A stretch of 64,000 nucleotides of DNA. It comes from Kineosporia aurantiaca JCM 3230 (GTDB lineage: Bacteria; Actinomycetota; Actinomycetes; Actinomycetales; Kineosporiaceae). The stretch is from the NCBI GenBank assembly GCA_000719025.1, contig JODP01000012.1:186001-250000 (forward strand), given 5' to 3'. The first letter of the stretch is position 1. Each line of letters opens with the position of its first letter. Below the pieces are notes generated by a model, which saw nothing but the letters and a program-made list of their open reading frames with translations, was not told where the DNA came from and searched no databases. This document shows positions 20,399 to 29,800 of this stretch, piece after piece. The translations under genes and the position numbers were made by a program.

Positions 20399-21274
20399 AT
20401 GAGCACCGAAACCCCGGACCGGAACCTGGCTGTCGTCGGCGCCGGCGTGATGGGCACGAACATCGCCGTCCTGGCCCTGGGCCACGGCGTCCCGGTGACC
20501 CTGGTCGACCTCGACGAGACCGTGCTGGCCGGGGCCCGCCGGACCATCGGCCTGAAGCTGCGGCACGGCCAGCTGATGGGCAAGCTGGCCGCCGAGCGTG
20601 TGCTGCACCCGAAGACCGGCCTGGTGACCACGGTCTCGCTGGCCGACACGGCCGGGGCGACGGCGGTGGTCGAGGCGGTCACCGAGATCCCCGAGACCAA
20701 GACCAAGGTGCTGTCCGAGGTCTCGCAGATCGTCCGGCCCGGCACCCTGACCATCTCCAACACCTCGTGCATCCCGATCGACGAGATGGCCGACGCGGTG
20801 GCCCGTCCCGAGGACCTGGTCGGCGTCCACTTCATGAACCCGGCCTACCTGATCGAGATGGTCGAGGTGATCCGCGGCCCGCGCACCGCCGCGGCCACCA
20901 TGACCGCGGTCACCGACCTGCTCGGCGCGCTGGGCCGGCGCGGCCTGGTGGTCAACGACGCCCCCGGATTCGTGATCAACACGGTGCTGCACCCGATGAT
21001 CAACACCGCGGCCCGGCTGGTGCAGAACGGCGTGGCCTCCGTCGAGGTGGTGGACGGCCTGATGGAGGGCTGCCTGGGGCACTCCACCGGCCCGCTGCGG
21101 ACCGCCGACCTGATCGGCCTGGACAACCTCGTCGACTCGCTGAACGTGCTCTACGCGCGGACCGGCGACGAGAGCTGCCGGCCCTGCGATTTCCTGCTCG
21201 AGAAGGTTCGCGCGGGGCACTTCGGCCGGAAGACCGGCGAAGGTTTCTACGACTACGGAAAGGTGGCGTCATGA
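20399..21274 (+). CDS. fkbK: 3-hydroxyacyl-ACP dehydrogenase of alkoxy/hydroxymalonyl-ACP synthesis (FkbK family)
   Basis: A 291-residue NAD-dependent dehydrogenase of the 3-hydroxyacyl-CoA dehydrogenase family. It begins with a Rossmann motif (VVGAGVMGTNIA, about residues 11-22) and contains SNTSCIPIDEMA and the HFMNPAYLIEMVE segment. The C-terminal helical domain ends in FGRKTGEGFYDY. In this pathway it oxidises the glyceryl-ACP hydroxyl to an aldehyde level on the way to 2-hydroxymalonyl-ACP. I chose ATG 20399 over an in-frame start at 20333 because GAAGGA lies seven bases upstream and the family starts close to the Rossmann strand. The stop overlaps the ACP start as ATGA (21271-21274), indicating translational coupling. 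Confidence 0.92.
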   Translation: MSTETPDRNLAVVGAGVMGTNIAVLALGHGVPVTLVDLDETVLAGARRTIGLKLRHGQLMGKLAAERVLHPKTGLVTTVSLADTAGATAVVEAVTEIPETKTKVLSEVSQIVRPGTLTISNTSCIPIDEMADAVARPEDLVGVHFMNPAYLIEMVEVIRGPRTAAATMTAVTDLLGALGRRGLVVNDAPGFVINTVLHPMINTAARLVQNGVASVEVVDGLMEGCLGHSTGPLRTADLIGLDNLVDSLNVLYARTGDESCRPCDFLLEKVRAGHFGRKTGEGFYDYGKVAS

Positions 21275-21552
21275 CGCAGGTCTCCGGTCTTGAGGCCGAG
21301 GTCGTCGAGAAGGACCTGACGGCGTACCTGAGCGAGAAGATCCGGACCGGGATCGCCCCGGACGAGGACATCTTCGCCTCCGGCCTGGTCTCCTCGATGT
21401 TCGCGATGGAACTGGTCGTGCACCTGGAGTCCACCTACGACATCGCGGTGATCGGCTCGGAGCTGAAGCTCGACAACTTCCGCACCGCCCGGGTGATGTC
21501 CGGCCTGGTGCTGCGCCTTTCCGAAGCCGACGAGGCCGACGAAGATGACTGA
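21271..21552 (+). CDS. fkbJ: Discrete acyl carrier protein for the oxygenated extender (FkbJ family)
   Basis: A 93-residue stand-alone ACP. The phosphopantetheine Ser is in DIFASGLVSSMFAMELVVHLE, matching the DSMF form of FkbJ-type carriers rather than the DSL of modular PKS ACPs. It should hold the glyceryl unit while the neighbouring enzymes oxidise it to hydroxymalonyl (or, after methylation, methoxymalonyl), then deliver it to a PKS AT. It overlaps the dehydrogenase upstream by ATGA and the acyl-ACP dehydrogenase downstream by eight bases, so the genes are coupled. The tail is acidic. Confidence 0.92.
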   Translation: MTQVSGLEAEVVEKDLTAYLSEKIRTGIAPDEDIFASGLVSSMFAMELVVHLESTYDIAVIGSELKLDNFRTARVMSGLVLRLSEADEADEDD

Positions 21553-22681
21553 CACGCTGACCCGCCCGGTCCCGGATGCGCTCACCGAGGCGCAGGAACT
21601 GGCCGCCGAGCTGATCGGTGACCGGGCCGGGGCCTGGGACGTGGCCGGCGAGCTGCCGCTGGAGGTGCTGCGCAAGCTCGGGGCCCGCGGTGTGCTGTGT
21701 GCCGAGGTGCCCTCCGCGATGGGCGGTCTCGGCCTGGACAGCAGGCGCAACGGCGAGCTGACCGCGTACGTCGGCAGCCTGTGCAGCTCCACCCGCAGCA
21801 TCATGACCTCGCACGGCATGGCCGCCTGGATGGTCTCCCGGTTCGGCGACCGCGGTCAGCGTCGTGATCTGCTGGCCGAATTCACCAGCGGCCGGCTTGC
21901 AGCAGTCGGTTTCAGCGAGCCCGGCGCCGGCAGCGACCTTTCCGCCCTGACCACCGAGGTTCGTGCCGATGGTGAGGACATCGTCGTCAGCGGCCGCAAG
22001 ATGTGGGTCACCGGCGCCCAGTATGCCGACTACGTCATGGTTCTCGCCCGTTTCGGAGATGCGGCCGCGGTCGTTGCGGTGCCCACCGACGCACCGGGCG
22101 TGGAACTCGTCCCGATCGACACCGCAGTGCTCGGCTGCCGCGCTGCCGGTCACATCAACGTCCTGCTGAACGACGTCCGGCTGCCCGCCTCGGCGCTGCT
22201 GGGCGGCGGCGGTCAGGACCTGACCATGTTGTTCACGGTTGCCCTTTCCTACGGCCGGATCTCGGTCGCCTGGGGCAGCACCGGCATCGTACGGGCCTGC
22301 CTGAAGGCCGCCGTCGAGCACGCACGCCACCGCGAGCAGTCCGGCAAGAAGATCGGCGAGCACCAGCTGGTCGCCCGGCACCTGGCCGAGCTGTTCGTCG
22401 CCGAGCAGGTCTCCACCCGGGTCTGCGAGCACGCCAGCGCTGCCTGGCAATCCTTCTCGCCGGACCTGGTGCTGGCCACCGTCACCGCCAAGCACGTCAG
22501 TGCCGGGCACGCCGCGCACGGCTCCTCGGCCGCGGTCCAGGTGCTCGGCTCAGCCGGCGCGGTGGACGGGCACGTCGTCGCCCGCGCCTACCGCGACTCC
22601 AAGATCATGGAAATCATCGAGGGCAGCAACGAGATCAGCCAGCTGATCCTGGCCCGGCACGCCCTCTCCCAGCAGTACTAA
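21545..22681 (+). CDS. fkbI: Acyl-ACP dehydrogenase of alkoxy/hydroxymalonyl-ACP synthesis (FkbI family)
   Basis: A 378-residue flavin enzyme of the acyl-CoA dehydrogenase fold, of normal length. Visible: the FAD/substrate-binding stretch GFSEPGAGSDLSALTTEV, the mid-domain RKMWVTGAQYADYVMVLARFG, and a C-terminal segment DSKIMEIIEGSNEISQLILARH. In the pathway it acts on the ACP-bound C3 unit during conversion of glyceryl-ACP to 2-hydroxymalonyl-ACP. ATG 21545 lies inside the end of the ACP gene, typical of a coupled operon. The stop is TAA 22679-22681. Confidence 0.92.
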   Translation: MTDTLTRPVPDALTEAQELAAELIGDRAGAWDVAGELPLEVLRKLGARGVLCAEVPSAMGGLGLDSRRNGELTAYVGSLCSSTRSIMTSHGMAAWMVSRFGDRGQRRDLLAEFTSGRLAAVGFSEPGAGSDLSALTTEVRADGEDIVVSGRKMWVTGAQYADYVMVLARFGDAAAVVAVPTDAPGVELVPIDTAVLGCRAAGHINVLLNDVRLPASALLGGGGQDLTMLFTVALSYGRISVAWGSTGIVRACLKAAVEHARHREQSGKKIGEHQLVARHLAELFVAEQVSTRVCEHASAAWQSFSPDLVLATVTAKHVSAGHAAHGSSAAVQVLGSAGAVDGHVVARAYRDSKIMEIIEGSNEISQLILARHALSQQY

Positions 22682-22721
22682 GAGCAGGACAAAGAGCAGC
22701 ACGAGAACCGGAGGGTTCGCA

Positions 22722-23810
22722 GTGTCCGACAAGCCCACGCTCGTCAAGTGCCTGGTCTGGGACCTGGACAACACCCTTTGGCAGGGCACCCTGCTGGAGG
22801 ACGGCGAGGTCCACCTCCCCGACGAGATCCGTTCCGTGATCGTCGAACTCGACCAGCGCGGCATCCTCCAGTCGGTGGCCAGCCGCAACGACCACGACCT
22901 GGCCTGGAAGCAGCTCCAGGCGCTGGGTGTGGACGAGTACTTCCTGCACCCGCAGATCAACTGGGGCAACAAGTCCACCTCGGTCCAGAAGATCGCCGAC
23001 AAGCTCCAGTTCGCGCTCAAGACCATCGCCTTCGTCGACGACCGGCCGAACGAGCGGGCCGAGGTGGAGTTCCACCACCCCGAGGTGCGCACCTACACCG
23101 AGGCCGACGTCCTGGCCCTGCTGGACCGGCCCGAGTTCAGCCCCGAGGTGGTCACCGTGGACGCCCGCCGGCGCCGCGAGATGTACCGCGCCAACGCGCT
23201 GCGGGACGAGGAGAAGGACTCCTTCGACGGCCCCGACGAGGCCTTCCTGCGCTCGCTCGACCTGGTGATGGCGATCAAGCGGGCCGACGGCGAGGACATC
23301 TCGCGGGTCGAGGAACTCACCCTGCGCACGAGCCAGATGAACGCGACCGGGGTGCACTACTCGGACGAGACCCTGCGCGGGCTGCTCAAGGACCCTGACC
23401 ACGAGGTTCTCACCATCACCCTGTCCGACCGGTTCGGCACCCACGGCGCCGTCGGGGTGCTGCTGCTGGAGCGGCACGCCGCCGTCTGGCACCTGAAGCT
23501 GCTGGCCACCTCCTGCCGGGTGGTCACCTTCGGCGCCGGCACCGTGCTGCTGAACTGGCTGGTCGACCAGGCCGCCCAGGCCGGGGTGCACCTGGCCGCG
23601 GACTTCAAGCCGACCGACCGCAACCGGATGATGGAGATCGCCTACCGGTTCGCTGGCTTCACTTCCGACGCGTGCGACTGTCTGGCCACCGTGACCTCCA
23701 CCGGTGCGGGCATCCAGAGCCTGCACCTGGTCACCGAGCGGCGGCCCGACCCGACCACGATGCGGCTGATCTCGCCCGATCTCACCGTAGCGAACGCTTT
23801 CTCACGCTAG
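22722..23810 (+). CDS. fkbH: HAD-family glyceryl-ACP synthase/phosphatase (FkbH family)
   Basis: A 362-residue protein starting at GTG, with GGAGGG (22710-22715) six bases upstream. It has the HAD nucleophile motif VWDLDNTLWQG near the N-terminus, a second HAD motif FVDDRPNERAEVE, and the C-terminal FkbH domain with the LATSCRVVTFGAG segment holding the Cys thought to carry the glyceryl thioester. Function: takes 1,3-bisphosphoglycerate, dephosphorylates it and loads glycerate onto the stand-alone ACP, the committed step to methoxy- or hydroxymalonyl-ACP. It follows the acyl-ACP dehydrogenase by 40 bases and precedes the giant PKS by 19, so all are probably cotranscribed. Confidence 0.93.
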   Translation: MSDKPTLVKCLVWDLDNTLWQGTLLEDGEVHLPDEIRSVIVELDQRGILQSVASRNDHDLAWKQLQALGVDEYFLHPQINWGNKSTSVQKIADKLQFALKTIAFVDDRPNERAEVEFHHPEVRTYTEADVLALLDRPEFSPEVVTVDARRRREMYRANALRDEEKDSFDGPDEAFLRSLDLVMAIKRADGEDISRVEELTLRTSQMNATGVHYSDETLRGLLKDPDHEVLTITLSDRFGTHGAVGVLLLERHAAVWHLKLLATSCRVVTFGAGTVLLNWLVDQAAQAGVHLAADFKPTDRNRMMEIAYRFAGFTSDACDCLATVTSTGAGIQSLHLVTERRPDPTTMRLISPDLTVANAFSR

Positions 23811-23829
23811 TCAGGGAGCACACACCAGT

Positions 23830-26800
23830 ATGAGCGAGCCCGCGCAGTTGCCTTCGGTTCCGCTGGCGATCGTCGGCATGGCCTGCCGCTACCCCGGGGG
23901 TGTGCGTTCCCCGGAGGACCTGTGGCAGGTCGCGGTCACCGGGCGGGAGGTCATCGGGGAGCTGCCCGGCGACCGCGGCTGGGACCTGGAGACCCTGCGC
24001 GGGCACGGGGAGGGCTCGAGCTACCTGAACCGCGGCGGGTTCCTGGACGACGTGGCGGGTTTCGACCCGGCGTTCTTCGGGATCTCGCCGCGCGAGGCGC
24101 TGGCGATGGACCCACAGCAGCGGATCCTGCTCGAGGTGGCCTGGGAGGCCCTGGAGCGGGCCGGGCTGGACCCGGCCGGGCTGCGGGGCAGCCGGACCGG
24201 GGTCTTCGTCGGGGCCGAGCCCAGGGAGTACGGGCCCTCGCTCTACGCGGCCCCCGAGGCCATCGGGGCGCACCTGCTGACCGGCACCACGACCAGCGTG
24301 GTGTCCGGCCGGATCGCCTACAGCCTGGGCCTGAACGGGCCCGCGCTGACCGTGGACACCTCGGCCTCGAGCTCGCTGGTGGCGATCCACCTGGCCGCCC
24401 AGGCGCTGCGCTCGGGCGAGGCGTCCCTGGCCCTGGCCGGGGGCGTGTCGGTGATGCCGACCCCGGGCAACCTGGTGGCGTTCAGCCGACTGCGCGGTCT
24501 GGCCCCCGACGGCCGGGTGAAGGCGTTCGCGGCCGACGCCGACGGCACGGTCTGGTCCGAGGGCGCGGGCCTGCTGGTTCTGGAACGGCTGGACGACGCA
24601 CTGACCAACGGCCACCCGGTGCTGGCCGTGCTGCGCGGCACGGCGATCAACAACGACGGCGCCAGCTCCGCCCTGACCGCTCCCAACGGCACCGCCCAGG
24701 AGGCGGTGATCCGCGACGCCCTGGCTTCGGCCGGGATGAGCGCGGCCGACATCGATGCTGTCGAAGCCCACGGCACCGGAACACCTTTGGGTGACCGAAC
24801 CGAATTGAGGACGCTCGCGGCCACCTACGGCGCGAACCGTCCCTCCGGACGTCCGTTGGCCATCGGCTCGGTGAAGTCGAACCTCGGTCACACTCAGGCC
24901 GCCGCCGGCGTTGCGGGCGTGATCAAGACCGTGATGGCGCTGCAGGAAGGCAAACTCGCCCCGACCCTGAACGTCGCCGAGCCGGCTGAGCCGATCGCCT
25001 GGGCAGAGTCGGGCCTGAGCCTGCTGACCGAGTCCCGTGACTGGCCCGTCACCGATCACGTCCGCCGGGCCGGGGTCTCGTCGTTCGGGATCAGCGGGAC
25101 CAACGCCCACGTGATCCTGGAAGAGTCCTTCTCGCTGATTACGGCTGAGGACGCGGAGGGCCGGGGACTTCTGGGGGGCGCCGGAGCCTGGCTGCTCTCT
25201 GCGCGATCTTCCGGAGCCCTCGCCCAGCAGGCTGAGCGACTGCGTACCTTCCTGGACGAGCGTCCGGCCGCTCAGGACTCGATCGCCTGGTCGCTGGCGA
25301 CCACCCGCACTGCGCACGAGCACCGCGCCGTTGTTCTGAACGCTCTCCCCGAAACCCTCGGCGACCTCGTCGCCGGCCGGCCCGCAGCGTCCCTCATCAC
25401 CGGGACCGCCCAGCCGGAAGCCGACCGCCGGGTGGTCTTCGTGCTGCCGGGCCAGGGTTCGCAGTGGCTCGGCATGGGACTTGAGCTTGCCGAGAAATCC
25501 AGCCTTTTCGCAGCCGAACTGCTCCGCGCCGAGCGTGCTCTCGCGCCGTACCTGGACTGGGACCGGGCTCGCCTGCGGGACGTGCTGGCCGGCGCCGAAG
25601 GAGCGCCCAGCCTCGACCGGGTGGACGTGGTCCAGCCCGCCATCTTCGCGGTGACCGTTGCCCTGACCGAGCTCTGGCGGGCCGCCGGGGTGCAGCCGGA
25701 CGCGGTCGTCGGCCACAGCCAGGGCGAGATCACCGCCGCCTACGTGGCCGGGATGCTCTCGCTGGAGGATGCGGCCCGGACCATGGCCCGGCGCAGCCAG
25801 GTGCTGCGGGCGCTGGCCGGACATGGGGGCATGCTCTCGCTCGCCGAACCGGCGGCCGAGGTCGAGGCGCGGATCGAGCCGTGGGCCGGGCAGGTCTCGA
25901 TCGGCGCGGTGAACAGCCCGGACGCGACCGTCGTGAGTGGGGATCCATCGGCTCTGGCGGAGATCGCGGCCACCTGCGAGCGGGACGGCGTGCGGCACCG
26001 GCTGCTTCCGGTGGACTACGCCTCGCACAGTCCGCAGGTCGACGGTCTACGGGACGAACTGGTGCTGGCCTTGGACGGCGTCACCGCCCGCCCGGGCCCG
26101 GTCGACATGATCTCGTCCGTCACCGGGCTGCTGCTGGGGCCCGGCGACCTGGACGCTGAGTACTGGTTCGAGAACCTCCGCAGTCCGGTTCGTTTCGCGG
26201 AGGCGGTGGAAGGGCTCGACCGGGCCGGTTACGAAGTATTCGTCGAGATCTCCCCGCACCCGGTGCTGACCGGGCCGATCGCCGCAACGATCGAGCGGCT
26301 TCGAAGTGCGGACGGCGCCCTGCGCCCGGCTCCGGTCGTGACCGGCACCCTCCGGCGGGACGCGGGCGGTGCCGAGCGCTTCCTGACCTCGCTGGCCGAG
26401 GTGCACGTGCGGGGCGTCCGGGTGGACTGGGCTGCGGTCCTGCCCGGCGCACCCGTGGTCGACCTGCCCACTTACCCTTTCGAGCACCAGCGGTTCTGGC
26501 TGGAACCGGCCGCGCGGGGCGTTGCTGCGGTCGCCTCCGTTCCGGAGAGCGTCGTCACCGGGGAACTGCAGGGTCGCCTGGCCGGAAAGTCGCCGGGTGA
26601 GCAGTCCCGCCTGGTGCTGGAGCTGATCCAGGGGCACTCCGCCGCTCTGCTGGGCCTGGCCTCTGCGGAGGCCGTCGACCCGGGCCGCACCTTCCGGGAC
26701 ACCGGGTTCGACTCGATGGCCGGGGTGGAACTGCGCACCCGGCTGAACCAGGCGACCGGGCTCGACCTGCCCGCCAGCCTGATCTTCGATCACCCCACCC

Positions 26801-29800
26801 CGGCGGTCCTGGCCGGCTTCTTACTGACCCGGCTGCTCGGGACGGCCGAGCGGTCCGCTGATCGCCGGGCCCGCGCCGTACCGGTCGACGAGCCGATCGC
26901 CATCGTGGCGATGAGCTGCCGCCTGCCCGGTGGGGTCCATGATCCGGAAGGCCTCTGGGACCTGGTCACCGGGGGCATCGACGCGATCGGGGACGCACCG
27001 GCCGACCGTGGCTGGGAGCTTGAGGGCACGGCTGCCCTGCGCGGTGGATATCTGCATGATGCGGGTGATTTCGACCCGACCTTCTTCGGGATCTCGCCGC
27101 GTGAGGCGCTGGCGATGGACCCGCAGCAGCGCCTCATGCTGGAGACCGCCTGGGAGGCACTCGAACGCGCCGGGGTCGACATCCCGCAGCTGCGGGGCTC
27201 GGCCACCGGCGTCTACATCGGCGCCGCTTCGTCCGGTTACGGTGAGGACGGCCCGGCCGAGCTGCAGGGACATCTGCGCACCGGCAACGCGACCAGCGTC
27301 CTGTCCGGCCGGGTCGCCTACACCTTCGGGCTCGAGGGTCCCGCGGTCACCGTGGACACGGCCTGCTCCTCCTCACTGGTCGCCCTGCACCTGGCCGCCC
27401 AGGCCCTGCGTTCCGGCGAGTGCGACCTGGCTCTGGCCGGCGGCGTCACCGTGCACGCCACCCCGTCCTGGGTCACCTGGTTCACCCGCCAGCAGGGCCT
27501 CTCCTCGGACGGGCGCTGCAAGGCCTTCGGTGCGGACGCCGACGGGATGGGCATGGCCGAGGGCGCCGGAATTATCCTGCTGGAGCGGCTTTCGGACGCA
27601 CATCGCAACGGGCATCAGGTTCTGGCGCTGGTCAACGGCAGCGCGGTGAACCAGGACGGTGCTTCGAACGGGCTCACCGCGCCCAACGGGCCCGCGCAGC
27701 AGCGGGTGATCCGGGCCGCTCTGGCCAACGCCGGTCTGGCCGCTGGTGACGTTGACGCGGTCGAGGCGCACGGCACCGGCACCGGTCTGGGCGACCCGAT
27801 CGAGGCCCAGGCACTGATCGCGACCTACGGCGCCGGCCGTTCGGCCGAGAACCCTTTGCTGTTGGGCACGGTCAAGTCGAACATCGGGCACACGCAGTGG
27901 TCGGCTGGCGTGGCCGGGATCATCAAGACGGTCTTGGCGCTGCAGCACGGTCTGCTGCCGCGCACGTTGCACGCCGATGTCCCGACCGAGCACGTGGACT
28001 GGTCTTCCGGCACGGTCAAACTGCTGACGGATGCGGCGCAGTGGCCCGAGCAGGGCCGGCCGCGCCGGGCCGGGGTGTCGTCGTTCGGGATCAGCGGGAC
28101 GAATGCCCACGTGATTCTGGAACAGGCGCCGGTTGTGGAAAGGGTGGACGCTGCGGGCGGGCTGCCGTCCGTTGTCGGCACGCGGGCGGTACCCCTGATC
28201 CTCTCCGCCCGCACGCCGGAAGCGCTCTCGGCGCAGGCCCGGCGGCTGGCCGAGTTCGTCCAGGACAGAACTGACTTCGATGGATCGGACCTGGCCGACG
28301 TGGCCTGGTCGCTGGCTACGGCGCGGACCGGGTTGCCGGAACGGGCGGTGGTGACCGCAGCCACGCGAGAAGAGCTGCTGACGGGCCTGGCCGGGTTGGG
28401 CGAATCAGGTTCCGTCCCCGCCGGTGGCCGGGTCGGGTTCGTCTTCACCGGTCAGGGCGCCCAGCGACTGGGCATGGGCCAGCAGCTGTACACCGCCTAC
28501 CCGGTGTTTGCCCAAGCCTTCGACGAGGTCTGCGCGGCGCTGGACGAACACCTCGGCCAAGACGTCTCCCTGAAGAGCGTGATCAGTGGCGACGGCCCGA
28601 TCGACGAGACGATGTGGGCCCAGACCGGCCTGTTCGCGGTCGAGGTCGCGCTGTTCCGCCTGCTCGAGTCGTGGGGCGTCAAGCCGGACGCGATGGCCGG
28701 CCACTCGATCGGCGAGCTGGCCGCAGCCCACGTAGCGGGGGTGTGGACGCTGGCCGACGCGGCCAAGGTGGTGGCCGCCCGGGGACGGCTGATGCAGGGC
28801 CTGCCGCACGGTGGGGCCATGCTTTCCGTGCGGGCTCCGGAGAGTGAAGTGCTCGCCGTGCTGGCGCGGGTCACGGACGGCGTCGAGAGCGGTCACCCGG
28901 AAGCAGACACCCGCGTCATCGGCATCGCGGCGGTCAACGGGCCGGACGCGGTCGTGGTCTCGGGCACGGAAGCGGCTGTCGCCGTGGTCGAGGCCGAGTT
29001 CACGGCGCGGAAGGTGCGCACACGGCGGCTGCGGGTCTCGCACGCCTTCCACTCCGTGCTGATGAAGCCGATGCTGGCGGAGTTCGCGGCCGTCACCGGC
29101 TCCGTCGCCTACGCGGCCCCCCGGATCCCGATCGTCTCCACGCTCACCGGCACCCAGGTCACCGACAAGCTGCTGGATCCGGCCTACTGGGTGCGTCAGG
29201 TGCGCGAGGCCGTGCGCTTCGCCGACGCCGTGGCGGCGCTGCGGGAGGACGGAGTCCGGACGTTCGTCGAGATCGGGCCCGACGCCGTTCTCACCTCGCT
29301 CGGCGAACAGGAAGCAATTGGCGCCGAGGCGTGGATCCCCACGCTGCGCCGGGACCGCGACGAAACCCACACCCTTGCCAACGCCCTAGGGACGCTGGGA
29401 GCCAGCGGGGCCGACGTCCATTGGTCAGCGTTCTTCCCCGGCGCCAACCGTATTGCCCTCCCGACCTATGCGTTCACCCGCCAGCGGTACTGGCTGACCG
29501 CGGGCAGCGGCACCCGGCCCAAGGACAGCGGACTCGGCGCCTCCGGGCATCCTCTGCTCGGAACCGTGGTCGAACTGCCCGCCAACGGCGGCCTGGTGCT
29601 GACCGGCCGACTCTCCCGCAGCGTCCCTTCGTGGCTGGCCGATCACGTGGTCGCCGGACGGGTGGTGGTGCCCGGGGCGGCGCTGGTCGAGATGGCGATC
29701 CGGGCGGGCGACGAGACCGGCAGTCCTCGCCTGGCCGAACTGATCATCCAGACGCCGATGGTCGTCCCGGCCCGCGGTGGCCTTCAGGTGCAGATCGCGG

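Noticed and set aside
25432..26320. Loading AT as the acceptor of the hydroxy/methoxymalonyl-ACP extender
   Set aside because: Its GHSQGE and YASH motifs fit methylmalonyl-CoA. A role for the FkbJ-type carrier here cannot be excluded, but nothing in the sequence supports it.
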